Source: Bacteroidales bacterium
GTDB lineage: Bacteria; Bacteroidota; Bacteroidia; Bacteroidales; Muribaculaceae
Direction: 5' to 3'
Length of the DNA stretch: 55,321 bases
NCBI GenBank assembly: GCA_015061085.1
Contig: SUXG01000014.1
Coordinates: 1 to 55,321 of the forward strand
Positions within the stretch are counted from its first letter, which is position 1. Each line of letters opens with the position of its first letter. A model generated the notes under the pieces. The model was not told where the DNA came from. It made no database searches and saw nothing but the letters and a program-made list of their open reading frames with translations. Positions 8,947 through 17,253 of the stretch are shown in pieces. The translations under genes were made by a program, and so were the position numbers.

Positions 8947-9197
8947 CAAATTCATAGATTTATCTCTAACCCAAACGCAACTCCTTTGCCTTTAAGCTCA
9001 TACATATATATATAATTATCATTTTTAGCAACGAAATCCCACTTATACTTACTTTCCGATAAGACTTCTTATTATACACATATAATTTATTTATGACTAT
9101 TTTGACAAAAATCAGCCACCGAAGCAAACAATTTCATTCATTTGCACGTTTGACAATAAAACAACAAAAAACATTAACAATAAAAACACAAATCGAT

Positions 9198-9362
9198 ATG
9201 AAGAAATATATTTGCAACGTATGTCAATGGGTTTATGACCCTGAAGTAGGCGATCCTGATAGTGGCATCGCTCCCGGCACAGCTTTTGAAGACATTCCTG
9301 ATGATTGGGTTTGCCCTCTTTGTGGTGTAACCAAAGAAGATTTCGATCTAATCGAAGAATAA
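9198..9362 (+). CDS. Rubredoxin
   Basis: Complete rubredoxin of 54 aa, a small one-iron electron carrier. The four iron ligands are C6, C9, C39 and C42 in CNVC and CPLC, with the standard [12 protein letters not shown] and [11 protein letters not shown] segments between. A longer reading from 9093 would add 35 unrelated residues; the ATG at 9198 gives the normal rubredoxin N-terminus. In anaerobes rubredoxin passes electrons to superoxide reductase and rubrerythrin; a desulfoferrodoxin is encoded at 39.3 kb in this window. It is monocistronic and ends at a hairpin. Confidence 0.96.
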   Translation: MKKYICNVCQWVYDPEVGDPDSGIAPGTAFEDIPDDWVCPLCGVTKEDFDLIEE

Positions 9363-9382
9363 TAGATTTTTATTTAATTAAC

Positions 9383-9410
9383 AGAGGGCTGATTCATGAA
9401 TCAGCCCTCT
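9383..9410 (+). terminator. Terminator after rubredoxin, perfect 28-bp palindrome
   Basis: The 28 bases from 9383 to 9410 are identical to their own reverse complement (outer arms AGAGGGCTGATTC and GAATCAGCCCTCT). AAGTTTTTAT follows on the plus strand. It can act as a terminator for rubredoxin and also lies after the convergent gene ending at 9433. Confidence 0.75.
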
Positions 9411-9432
9411 AAGTTTTTATGTATTTTATTAA

Positions 9433-10008
9433 TCAATAGCTAAATCCTCCTAAAACGATAGCAGATTCCGATGTAAAGTCTGTCGCAACAAATGAAGGAG
9501 CAACTTTTGAGCGAAGTGCCTTTTGAATCTTTTGATTTCCGGTTGCAGTGTAAGAATATTCATCAATTCCTACTGACACACCATCTATTTCGAATGACAC
9601 TTGATTATAGTCAGCTTCCAGATTAAGAATTACTTTCACTCCTTGCAATTTTATAAATTCACGAGCCGGCATACCATTGTAAGCACCCGACTTAGTACGC
9701 AAATTAGGAGTTGCTGCATTAACACACCAAATATCACCTTCCTCATTAGCTGTAGCATACATTATGTCTTGACCATTGAGAGAGAATGTGCAATAGATCT
9801 CGTTGTAATCTTCCATTGAATTGTATTCCTCTACGACTGTCAATTTATCATATAAACCTTCGACAGACTTTGGCAATGTTTTATAGTCCATACCTACTCT
9901 AATCGGCCCTACACCATCTGCTTCTACATAGAAATTTTGTGCAGACAATAACATCGGACTAACTAAAAGCATGACTACAAACACAAAAAATTGAACTAAT
10001 TTCTTCAT
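9433..10008 (-). CDS. Secreted protein of unknown function
   Basis: Hypothetical protein of 191 aa that I do not recognise. Residues 1-23 are a clear signal peptide (KKLVQFF then a hydrophobic stretch) ending at LLSAQ, with no lipobox Cys, so it is probably periplasmic or secreted. The mature part starts with a VGPIRVGM segment, a pattern seen in several unrelated small periplasmic proteins, and is otherwise acidic with many beta-prone stretches. It has a good promoter and is transcribed toward rubredoxin. It sits at the left border of a patch with phage-derived sequence, so it could be accessory. No catalytic motif is seen. Confidence 0.7.
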   Translation of the reverse strand: MKKLVQFFVFVVMLLVSPMLLSAQNFYVEADGVGPIRVGMDYKTLPKSVEGLYDKLTVVEEYNSMEDYNEIYCTFSLNGQDIMYATANEEGDIWCVNAATPNLRTKSGAYNGMPAREFIKLQGVKVILNLEADYNQVSFEIDGVSVGIDEYSYTATGNQKIQKALRSKVAPSFVATDFTSESAIVLGGFSY

Positions 10009-10035
10009 ATCTTAAAATATTTAATGATTTTATTG

Positions 10036-10067
10036 CAAATTTAATTATTATAAACTATTTTTCCAAA
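10036..10067 (-). promoter_or_regulatory. Promoter of the secreted 191-aa protein
   Basis: Minus-strand TTTG (10064-10067), 20-bp spacer, TAAATTTG (10036-10043). Exact consensus match, about 28 bp before the start codon. Confidence 0.7.
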
Positions 10068-10143
10068 GATTATCATTCATTTTTTAGTCTTTTCAAATAT
10101 TTTATTGTAATATGTATTCATTTAGACTAACAAATATTTAAAA

Positions 10144-10890
10144 ATGCGGTTCGTTGACATCTGCGATGACCTTGCAGGCGTCTATCCGAAAGACTTCAAG
10201 TTTGTAGGTTGGCATCCTCATTGCAGATGCTACTGCGTTCCGAAGCAAGCAAGTAAAGAGGAATTTATGGAGTATCAGCAACGTTTATTGAATGGCGAGG
10301 ATGTCAGCAACTATCATTTCAAAGGCGAAGTGAAAGACTTACCCCGGAACTTCAAAGATTGGTACACTGACAACACCGACCGAATAGCCAAAGCCAAGTC
10401 GCAACCGTACTTCTTGAGGGATAATGCGAAGTTGATAGGCAGATCAAGCAGTATAACACCATCAAATCAAGAAATTACAGTACATAACAATAAAGAAGAA
10501 TTCAGAAGATTACAAGCAGAAGCGAGGCTGGAGTTAAAACAGCATGGAAAGATATTCGTTGAATCGCAAAATATTTATTCTAAAAGATTGTTTTTTGGTA
10601 AAGAAGAACGGAACAGCGTAGTCGGGCATTGTTATGATGAAGCTGAAATCAAGGCAGTGAAACAATTACCAGAACTAATTCATAAACTTAAAGGAGGAAG
10701 ATATGAACCTATTAATACAAGTCGCCCCAATTATAAATCTAAAATGAAAAACGGAATGCGAAATTATGTCGTGTATAATATTAAGGTAGATGGCAAAATC
10801 TTTGAATTAAAGTGCTATGCAAAACGAGATATAAGGAGACACAATAAAATAGTTGAATACCCATATTCATTAAAAATAAAAAGAGATTAA
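10144..10890 (+). pseudogene. Truncated phage head-morphogenesis protein with putative nuclease-like C-terminus
   Basis: Open frame of 248 codons whose first 45 residues (DICDDLAGVYPKDFKFVGWHP, then HCRCYCVP) match the end of the SPP1 gp7/minor-head-protein domain of Bacteroidales phages, as I recall that family. The large N-terminal part of such proteins is missing: an in-frame TAG lies at 10123-10125 and the upstream DNA is non-coding. The C-terminal 110 residues (VESQNIYSKRL, YNIKVDGKIFELKCYAKRD) look like the Barnase/EndoU/ColicinE5-RelE-like nuclease tails attached to phage head proteins. It is probably a relic of a phage. It may still be translated, since the ATG is intact, but there is no recognised promoter. 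Confidence 0.6.
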
Positions 10891-10948
10891 ATGAGCTGCC
10901 AATTGCAGAAGCCTCCGCTCGGACAAGTCCTCAAATAATCCCTTTCGA

Positions 10949-10982
10949 TTGCAAAATTAATCCAAAAAGTTCAATTTTGCAA
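10949..10982 (+). terminator. Inverted repeat downstream of the phage relic
   Basis: Perfect 10-bp arms TTGCAAAATT and AATTTTGCAA flank a 14-base loop, and GTTTTTATTTAT follows. It may terminate both the phage relic and the convergent gene ending at 11000. The stem is AT-rich, so the strength is doubtful. Confidence 0.4.
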
Positions 10983-10999
10983 GTTTTTATTTATAACGC

Positions 11000-11488
11000 T
11001 CAAATGCGTTTAATAGTTTTTGCTACATCTTCACCGAAGTAATTGACAATTAATCCATACGCAGGAGCATCACCCTCCCAACCGTAGCAACATTCGTGAT
11101 TGTTGTATTCGTAGAAATAGACTTCTTGTGGATCACATTCTTTTGGTATTTGTTTATCACGCTCTTCGTAGAAATACATGAAATCGTCGATACCTTTGCG
11201 AGTGCCGATGATACCGGCAGGTCCTCCACAGAGTTTGTCACCGTCTTTGATTACACCCTTATTGACTAAATTCTTGTACCCACGCTGAAATTGCTCGTTG
11301 CTGAAAGCCCAAAACACCCCGTACTTGTCAGCATCAGGGTGTTGGTCTTTGATTTCTTTATATCGGTTTATTGTTTTGGCATTGAGCATGACGACAAATC
11401 CGTCGTTATCGAAGTCACGATAATACTTCAATGTGCCTTTCGTCGTTTCGATTGTTTTAATTTCTTCAGTTGTGATTGTTGCTTTCAT
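11000..11488 (-). CDS. Hypothetical protein, mobile-element-like
   Basis: Cytosolic protein of 162 aa with no signal peptide or membrane segment. Its recognisable stretch is KYGVFWAFSNEQFQRGYKNL followed by GGPAGIIGTRKGIDDF and an aromatic, acidic part (YFYEYNNHECCYGWEGD). From memory, similar GVFxAFSxxQF proteins occur on Bacteroidales phages and conjugative elements, and none has a known function. I could not verify the match. It is convergent with the phage relic, which fits a shared accessory origin. No promoter matching the consensus is seen upstream. Confidence 0.65.
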   Translation of the reverse strand: MKATITTEEIKTIETTKGTLKYYRDFDNDGFVVMLNAKTINRYKEIKDQHPDADKYGVFWAFSNEQFQRGYKNLVNKGVIKDGDKLCGGPAGIIGTRKGIDDFMYFYEERDKQIPKECDPQEVYFYEYNNHECCYGWEGDAPAYGLIVNYFGEDVAKTIKRI

Positions 11489-11566
11489 TGTTGTGATTTT
11501 TTATAAAGTTTAATCGATTAACAATCAATTTATGTAGTTTTAACATAGTTTTTCATACCAACTTTT

Positions 11567-11596
11567 TTTGAGGTTGGGAAATTTTGTGTAATTTTG
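11567..11596 (+). promoter_or_regulatory. Promoter of the EamA transporter
   Basis: TTTG (11567-11570), 18-bp spacer, TAATTTTG (11589-11596). It lies about 60 bp before the transporter start. A 12-codon open frame (MQIMAKSAFEKI, 11605-11643) sits in the leader. Confidence 0.55.
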
Positions 11597-11655
11597 TATT
11601 TAAAATGCAGATTATGGCTAAATCAGCATTCGAGAAAATATAAAAATTTATAACC

Positions 11656-12594
11656 ATGCTAAAAAATAATAAAACCGGATTAGCGAAATACGCAGTCTTA
11701 TTTGGTCATATTGCCGCAATACTTACAGTCATTGCGTGGGGTTCTTCTTTTATTGCGACTAAAGTTCTTATGGTTGATGGTGGTTTCACCCCTGTTGAAG
11801 TCTATGCTTATCGTTTTGCCTTGGCCTACCTCTTGCTCTTGGCAGTGACTTTCAAGAAGCTTTGGGCTAACTCTTGGAAGGAAGAGCTCAACTTCCTCGT
11901 CTGCGGTGTCTGCGCCGGGTCGCTGTATTTTATCACTGAGAATTACGCACTGAAGTTTACGACCACCAGCAACGTTTCGCTTCTGGCATCTATCTCCCCT
12001 ATCTTCACCACAATTTTGATGGCTATTGTCTTCAAGACCAAGATTAAGGCCGGGGAAATCATCGGTTCTATTATCGCATTTATCGGGGTTATATTCATCA
12101 TCTTCAGCACCGGCGAAGGCTTTGAAATCAAGCCTAAAGGTGACCTATTGGCTCTCTCTGCTGCATTGAGCTGGGCAATCTATACTATTGTGGTTAAGAA
12201 TCTTATCCCTAACTATAGCTCGCTTTTCATCACTCGCAAGCTATTCTTCTATGGCACACTGACATCGTTGCCATTGCTTTTTACACAATCAGATCCTTAT
12301 CACTTCGAGCTTCTTTGGGACTTCAACAACCCTCAGTATATGCTCAACCTCCTGTTCTTGGTGGCTATGTGCTCTGTTATGGCTTACTTGCTCTGGAATG
12401 AAACTATGAAAGCCTTGGGTCCTGTGACAGCTAACAACTACCTTTATGGTCAACCACTTGTAACTATGATTGTGGCTGCTATCATCCTCGACGAACGCAT
12501 CACTATGATGGGCTACATCGGTTGCGTTCTCATCATCGGCGGTCTTATCCTTTCAGATAAGCTCAAAGATGCCAAGCGTTTTATTCGTAAATAA
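11656..12594 (+). CDS. DMT-superfamily transporter (EamA)
   Basis: Inner-membrane protein of 312 aa with two EamA repeats and about ten predicted membrane helices. The first (AAILTVIAWGSSFIATKV) carries the WGSSF motif typical of RhaT/EamA members, and the second repeat begins near LLALSAALSWAIYTIVVK. These carriers export metabolites or amino acids, but the substrate cannot be inferred. It is a single gene with its own promoter and terminator. C-terminal residues after the last helix are basic (DAKRFIRK), consistent with a cytosolic end. Confidence 0.92.
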   Translation: MLKNNKTGLAKYAVLFGHIAAILTVIAWGSSFIATKVLMVDGGFTPVEVYAYRFALAYLLLLAVTFKKLWANSWKEELNFLVCGVCAGSLYFITENYALKFTTTSNVSLLASISPIFTTILMAIVFKTKIKAGEIIGSIIAFIGVIFIIFSTGEGFEIKPKGDLLALSAALSWAIYTIVVKNLIPNYSSLFITRKLFFYGTLTSLPLLFTQSDPYHFELLWDFNNPQYMLNLLFLVAMCSVMAYLLWNETMKALGPVTANNYLYGQPLVTMIVAAIILDERITMMGYIGCVLIIGGLILSDKLKDAKRFIRK

Positions 12595-12617
12595 CACCGT
12601 TTCTTATAACGACCTCG

Positions 12618-12646
12618 ATAAGACCTCCTATTTCGGGAGGTCTTAT
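12618..12646 (+). terminator. Terminator of the EamA transporter gene
   Basis: Perfect 11-bp arms (ATAAGACCTCC, GGAGGTCTTAT) around a 7-base loop, followed by TTATATC. It is a GC-rich stem just after the stop codon. Confidence 0.75.
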
Positions 12647-12733
12647 TTATATCTTAGTACTCTTAGACTGCCCTAATTCGGCAAATCCTTTAGCTTTATG
12701 GAGATTTACGCCTATGTTTTTAGATAATTTTGC

Positions 12734-12741
12734 TAACTTTG
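12734..12741 (+). promoter_or_regulatory. -7 box of the Sel1-repeat lipoprotein gene
   Basis: TAACTTTG matches the -7 consensus exactly and sits 29 bp before the ATG at 12771. No good TTTG is found at the -33 distance. It rules against the upstream start at 12714. Confidence 0.45.
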
Positions 12742-12770
12742 CAAGCAATATACATCTAAATTTCACTGAC

Positions 12771-13439
12771 ATGAAACTACACTCAACATCCACTTTTGCA
12801 ATTATCGCCACAGCTCTCTGCATGTTATGCTCATGCGCTAGTAATAACCGACACCCTAACCGTCAACTCATCAACAAAGCCGACAATGGAAATATGACAG
12901 CTCAATATAAGGTGGCTGAAGCATATTTGGCATTGGCTGAGGAATATTATCGCATGGCAGCCGACAATGGCTATGAGCCGGCAAAAGTTAGACTGCAGAC
13001 ATCGTTTCATGAGCCAAAAGAAAAATGCTATGAAGACTCAACTTTGGTCAAGCAGGTCACAACTAATGCCGAGAATGGCGACACTTACTCACAGCTCACG
13101 CTTGGCGATATGTACTATTATGGCGACAGTGTGACACAAGACTATGATACAGCAATGCTATGGTACGAAAGAGCCGCATCACATGGCTCCGCAGAGGCCT
13201 GCAACAAGTTGGGGCTTTGCCTATATCTCGGACTTGGCTCTCACAAAAGTCAACAAGACGCTGCCTATTGGTTTGAAAAGGGGGCTCAACTCGGTCATGC
13301 CGATGCTTGCTACAATTATGCCGTCTGCCTGCAAAAAGGTGCAGGCACCAAACAAAACAAAAGGGCTGCAATCTCCTATCTGAAGAAAGCAGCCGAATTA
13401 GGACATCTTCGCGCTAAAAAGATGCTCGAAAATCAATGA
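12771..13439 (+). CDS. Sel1-repeat lipoprotein
   Basis: Predicted lipoprotein of 222 aa. The signal peptide (TFAIIATALCMLCSC) ends in LCS-C22, a plausible lipobox. The rest holds Sel1-like repeats of about 36 aa: one divergent copy (AQYKVAEAYLALAEEYYRMAADNGY) and three good ones from about residue 100 (YSQLTLGDMYYYG, ACNKLGLCLYLGLG, ACYNYAVCLQKGAG). Such solenoids mediate protein-protein contacts; no partner can be named. The ATG at 12771 is preferred over 12714 because it gives a proper signal peptide and lies behind a promoter box. Its 3' end overlaps the convergent CapA-like gene by 7 bp. Confidence 0.88.
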   Translation: MKLHSTSTFAIIATALCMLCSCASNNRHPNRQLINKADNGNMTAQYKVAEAYLALAEEYYRMAADNGYEPAKVRLQTSFHEPKEKCYEDSTLVKQVTTNAENGDTYSQLTLGDMYYYGDSVTQDYDTAMLWYERAASHGSAEACNKLGLCLYLGLGSHKSQQDAAYWFEKGAQLGHADACYNYAVCLQKGAGTKQNKRAAISYLKKAAELGHLRAKKMLENQ

Positions 13440-14524
13440 TGTAGTCGAGGAAAGTCAATGTTGTATTTTTCAAACACATCCTGTGCTGCTCGGTTAAAAG
13501 CATTCCAAGTCGGACGTTGAGCCGACGGAATGTGGTCGCTCATCCACGACGGCACGACTATGTAGTCTGTGGCTCCCTCCACGGGTCGCACAGTGAAAAA
13601 CGTGTCATAATTTGCTTCGACAAATCGTGCTTTGCCGTCTGCCGCACGCTCAATGCGACATCTCACCAACGCGCCTCCACGACCATTGACTATCTTCATA
13701 TTGGAGATGAAATTACCCAACGAATATACCACAGGCACTCGCTTGCCTGTCGCTTCATCAACGACAATCTTCATTGGCTGAATAACGTGAGGGTGGCTGC
13801 CTATTATCATATCAACCCCTTGATCGATAAGAAATTGTGCCAATTGACGCTGCTCAGCGTTTTCGGTCAGCACATATTCTACGCCCCAATGCATACAGAC
13901 GACTATCAATTCAGCACCGGCTTCGCGCGTCTCTGCAATCTCGGCTTTCATCTTCTCCTTATCAATTAGCGACACCTCTGCCCCACTTCGAGGATTTATG
14001 CCATTGGTGCCGTAGGTGTAGTTTAGAAAACCCACTCTAATACCTTTAATCGATTTAATAAAAGGCACAAGTGTGTCGCGTTGCTGAGCGTTGTAGTAGG
14101 TACCTATATGGTCAACACCTAATGAATCTAACGCTGTCAGCGTGCGTCTTAACCCTTTATCCGAGCGGTCGAGACAATGGTTGTTGGCTGTCAGAAACAT
14201 ATCAAACCCTGCATCTTTCAATGCCTTTGCATAGGCATCAGGAGCCGAAAAACATGGATAGCCACTATAATTTCTCCCTCCTCCAAGAGGTACTTCCAAA
14301 TTGCATACAGCATAGTCTGCCTCCATTATCGTCGGAGCTATAAATCTAAAACAATCATCATAGACATAATTCTTCCCATCGCCCTTTATAAGAGCCTGAT
14401 CTAATTGACCTTGGTGTTGCATGGCATCACCGACAAACAATAATTCTGCCGTCACCGGCTCTCCCGGAGAATCAACACCTACCAAAAACGATAATAACGA
14501 AAAACAAAGAGACAGCAAATTCAT
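13433..14524 (-). CDS. CapA/PgsA-family metallophosphoesterase-like protein
   Basis: Exported protein of 363 aa of the PGA_cap (CapA/YwtB) family, which has a calcineurin-like phosphoesterase fold. The N-terminal hydrophobic segment (LLSLCFSLLSFLVG) is a signal peptide or anchor. Family blocks are LFVGDAMQHQ, FLTANNHCLDRS, VVCMHWGVEY, IIGSHPHVIQPM and YSLGNFISN, with the metal-binding Asp, Asn and His residues present. In Bacillus CapA is part of poly-gamma-glutamate synthesis, but no capB/capC partners are here, so that role should not be assumed. A longer start at 14575 exists; 14524 places the signal peptide at the N-terminus. The stop codon lies inside the end of the Sel1 gene. Confidence 0.88.
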   Translation of the reverse strand: MNLLSLCFSLLSFLVGVDSPGEPVTAELLFVGDAMQHQGQLDQALIKGDGKNYVYDDCFRFIAPTIMEADYAVCNLEVPLGGGRNYSGYPCFSAPDAYAKALKDAGFDMFLTANNHCLDRSDKGLRRTLTALDSLGVDHIGTYYNAQQRDTLVPFIKSIKGIRVGFLNYTYGTNGINPRSGAEVSLIDKEKMKAEIAETREAGAELIVVCMHWGVEYVLTENAEQRQLAQFLIDQGVDMIIGSHPHVIQPMKIVVDEATGKRVPVVYSLGNFISNMKIVNGRGGALVRCRIERAADGKARFVEANYDTFFTVRPVEGATDYIVVPSWMSDHIPSAQRPTWNAFNRAAQDVFEKYNIDFPRLHH

Positions 14525-14564
14525 AAGTATATATTCCAGCAATAAGTTTATATTAGTATAAAAG

Positions 14565-14606
14565 AAAAGACTCAATATGTGCCTTTCAGCTCATATCAAG
14601 TCTTTT
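14565..14606 (-). terminator. Terminator of the panC-panD-ffh-folD operon
   Basis: Outer arms AAAAGACT and AGTCTTTT with an inner ATAT pairing form an interrupted stem just after folD. On the minus strand CTTTTATAC follows. It is weaker than the other terminators because of internal mismatches. Confidence 0.5.
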
Positions 14607-14621
14607 ACATAAATATTTTTC

Positions 14622-15506
14622 TTAGAAATTAAACACTTCGCCCTTACGAGCCAAAAGTGTATTCTTCATTAATGAACAAATTGTCATCGGACCTACGCCA
14701 CCCGGCACAGGAGTAATAAATGAGCATTTTTCAGCCACATTTGCATAATCGACATCACCACAAAGACGATAGCCTGACGGACGAGATGCATCCGGAACTC
14801 GTGTTGTACCAACGTCAATCACTACTGCTCCCGGTTTAATCATATCTTCTTTCACAAATTCAGGACGTCCTAAAGCTGCAATAACAATATCTGCTTGCAA
14901 ACAAATTTCTTTTAGATTTTTAGTCGATGAATGACACACAGTCACTGTGCAGTCACCCGGTTGAGCCTTTTGCATCAATAGCATAGCGATTGGTTTACCG
15001 ACAATATTGCTTCTGCCAATAACCACTGCATGTTTGCCTTTTGTCTCTATACCATAACGATCAAGCAATTCGATGATACCTGATGGAGTGGCAGACTTAA
15101 AACAAGGCAAACCTATAGAAAGACGACCCACATTGATCGGTTGGAAACCATCGACATCCTTATGATAATCAATAGCCTCAATCACACGTTCCTCATTTAT
15201 ATGCTTAGGCAATGGCAACTGAACGATGAATCCATCGACATTAGGATCCTCATTAAGACGTTGGATTTCAGCAATCAATTGATCTTCTGTGATTGTGTCA
15301 TCAAAACGCAAAGTAGAACTTTCAAATCCACAATCTTCACAAGCTTTCACTTTATTGGCAACGTATGTTTCGCTTCCGCCATCATTACCGACAAGGATTG
15401 CTGCCAAATGCGGAGGTCGTTGACCTGCTTCCACCATTGCTGCGACTTCTGCTGCTATTTCTTTTTTAATGTCTTGAGCAGTCTTTTTTCCATCAATTAT
15501 TTGCAT
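14622..15506 (-). CDS. folD: Methylenetetrahydrofolate dehydrogenase/cyclohydrolase
   Basis: Bifunctional enzyme of 294 aa that oxidises 5,10-methylene-THF and hydrolyses the product to 10-formyl-THF in one-carbon metabolism. It has the N-terminal [21 protein letters not shown] block with the catalytic Lys, [29 protein letters not shown], the cofactor-site GRSNIVGKP, and the C-terminal [11 protein letters not shown]. Length is standard. It is the last gene of an operon, 31 bp after ffh. Confidence 0.97.
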   Translation of the reverse strand: MQIIDGKKTAQDIKKEIAAEVAAMVEAGQRPPHLAAILVGNDGGSETYVANKVKACEDCGFESSTLRFDDTITEDQLIAEIQRLNEDPNVDGFIVQLPLPKHINEERVIEAIDYHKDVDGFQPINVGRLSIGLPCFKSATPSGIIELLDRYGIETKGKHAVVIGRSNIVGKPIAMLLMQKAQPGDCTVTVCHSSTKNLKEICLQADIVIAALGRPEFVKEDMIKPGAVVIDVGTTRVPDASRPSGYRLCGDVDYANVAEKCSFITPVPGGVGPMTICSLMKNTLLARKGEVFNF

Positions 15507-15537
15507 AGTGTATGATGTTTTTTATTGATTAATATTT

Positions 15538-16878
15538 TTATCGACGTCTTCCTTGAGCCTTCATTTGCTTCATCATCTTCATCGGATTCTTCATAGTTGT
15601 AGCCATGTGCATCATCTTTCTGGTTTCTTCAAACTGTTTTATAAGACGATTGACTTCCACCACTGTTGTACCCGAACCACGAGCGATACGCTGACGTCGG
15701 CTTCCGTTAATAATTTCAGGTCTGCGACGTTCATCCGGCGTCATAGAATTGATAATAGCTTCAATACCCTTAAACGCATTGTCATCTATATCAATATCTT
15801 TGATTGCCTTTCCTACTCCCGGAATCATTGAAGCCAACTCTTTCAAATTACCCATCTTCTTAATTTGTTGGATTTGCTTCAAGAAGTCTTCAAAATCAAA
15901 TTTGTTTTTCTTTATCTTTTCTTGCAGACGTTCAGCTTCTTTTTGGTCGTAGATTTCTTGTGCACGCTTAGCGATTTCCACGATGTCACCCATACCAAGG
16001 ATACGGCTCGCCATACCTTCAGGATTGAACTCTTGCAAGTCTTCGAGTTTTTCACCCGAACCGATATATTTAATAGGCTTATTAACTACCGTACGAATTG
16101 ACAAAGCGGCACCACCACGAGTGTCACCATCAAGTTTAGTCAATACCACGCCGTCGAAGTCAAGACGATCGTTGAATTCTTTCGCTGTGTTGACAGCATC
16201 CTGACCGGTCATTGAGTCAACAACGAATAATGTCTCTTGAGGATTGATTGCTGCTTTTATAGCTGCGATTTCATCCATCATTTGCTCATCGACAGCAAGA
16301 CGACCTGCTGTATCGACAATCACGAGGTCATAATGGTTTGTCTTGGCGTATGCAATCGCATTTTGTGCAATTTGTACAGGATTCTTGTTGTCCTCCTCCA
16401 TATACACAGGCACGCTTATGCTTTCACCGAGCACACGAAGTTGCTCAATCGCTGCAGGACGATAGACGTCACAAGCCACGAGCAACGGACGCTTACCCTT
16501 CGATGACTTTAGCTTGCGAGCCAACTTACCCGAGAAGGTAGTCTTACCCGAACCTTGAAGACCTGACATAAGGATAACAGCCGGATTTCCTGTAATATTA
16601 AGTGGCGCTTCTTGACCACCCATAAGAGAAGCCAACTCATCATGCACAATCTTCACCATCAATTGCTCAGGCTTCAATGCGTTAATTACATTTTGACCTA
16701 AAGCTTTGGCTTTTACTGTATCTGTAAATTGTTTAGCGACTTTATAGTTAACGTCGGCATCAAGCAATGCACGACGAACATCTTTAAGTGTTTCGGCAAC
16801 ATTTATTTCGGTAATCTTGCCTTGACCTTTAAGAATTTTAAACGAACGCTCCAGGCGCTCCGATAAGTTTTCAAACAT
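15538..16878 (-). CDS. ffh: Signal recognition particle GTPase Ffh
   Basis: SRP54 homologue of 446 aa that binds 4.5S RNA and signal sequences and delivers nascent membrane proteins to FtsY. The N domain covers about the first 90 residues. The G domain has GLQGSGKTT (P-loop), DTAGRLAVDEQMM and TKLDGDTRGGAAL. The C-terminal M domain is Met-rich with GSGTTVVEVNRLIKQFEE and a basic tail (MKQMKAQGRRR). It lies 17 bp downstream of panD and 31 bp upstream of folD in one operon. The SRP RNA gene is not in this window. Confidence 0.97.
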   Translation of the reverse strand: MFENLSERLERSFKILKGQGKITEINVAETLKDVRRALLDADVNYKVAKQFTDTVKAKALGQNVINALKPEQLMVKIVHDELASLMGGQEAPLNITGNPAVILMSGLQGSGKTTFSGKLARKLKSSKGKRPLLVACDVYRPAAIEQLRVLGESISVPVYMEEDNKNPVQIAQNAIAYAKTNHYDLVIVDTAGRLAVDEQMMDEIAAIKAAINPQETLFVVDSMTGQDAVNTAKEFNDRLDFDGVVLTKLDGDTRGGAALSIRTVVNKPIKYIGSGEKLEDLQEFNPEGMASRILGMGDIVEIAKRAQEIYDQKEAERLQEKIKKNKFDFEDFLKQIQQIKKMGNLKELASMIPGVGKAIKDIDIDDNAFKGIEAIINSMTPDERRRPEIINGSRRQRIARGSGTTVVEVNRLIKQFEETRKMMHMATTMKNPMKMMKQMKAQGRRR

Positions 16879-16895
16879 ATATATTCTTTAATCTA

Positions 16896-17246
16896 TTATT
16901 TTAATTTATTGGTTTTTGTATCGGGAAAAATCACAGAAGGGCGAAATTCTTTAGCCTCTTCCGGTGTCATTTGAGCATACGCCATGATTATCACAATATC
17001 GCCTGGTTGCACTTTTCTTGCTGCAGCACCATTAAGACATACGACACCACTGCCACGCTCGCCTGATATTGTGTATGTATCAAAACGCTCACCATTATTG
17101 TTATTCACAATATAGACACGCTCTCCTTCTAAAATGTTGGCAGCATCCAACAAATCTTGATCTACTGTTATGCTTCCTATATAATTAAGATTCGCCTCGG
17201 TGACTGTCACACGATGAATCTTAGATTTCATCATCTCTATCAACAT
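16896..17246 (-). CDS. panD: Aspartate 1-decarboxylase precursor
   Basis: Pyruvoyl enzyme of 116 aa that makes beta-alanine from aspartate for pantothenate synthesis. The self-cleavage site G24-S25 in YIGSITVD falls at exactly the E. coli numbering when the start at 17246 is used, although Met codons at 5 and 6 are also possible starts. Other conserved parts are the [11 protein letters not shown] strand, YVVNN-like [30 protein letters not shown] and [10 protein letters not shown]. The gene starts 7 bp after panC, so the two are co-transcribed and act in the same pathway. No separate panM/panZ activator is visible. Confidence 0.96.
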   Translation of the reverse strand: MLIEMMKSKIHRVTVTEANLNYIGSITVDQDLLDAANILEGERVYIVNNNNGERFDTYTISGERGSGVVCLNGAAARKVQPGDIVIIMAYAQMTPEEAKEFRPSVIFPDTKTNKLK

Positions 17247-17253
17247 AGCAACT

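Noticed and set aside
10891..10938. A 15-codon frame directly after the phage relic
   Set aside because: Too short to support. It is probably residue of the same decayed element.
10144..11488. A toxin-immunity pair made of the phage relic and the convergent 162-aa gene
   Set aside because: The genes are on opposite strands and convergent, not a toxin-antitoxin operon layout. The nuclease assignment itself is unproven, so I list them separately.
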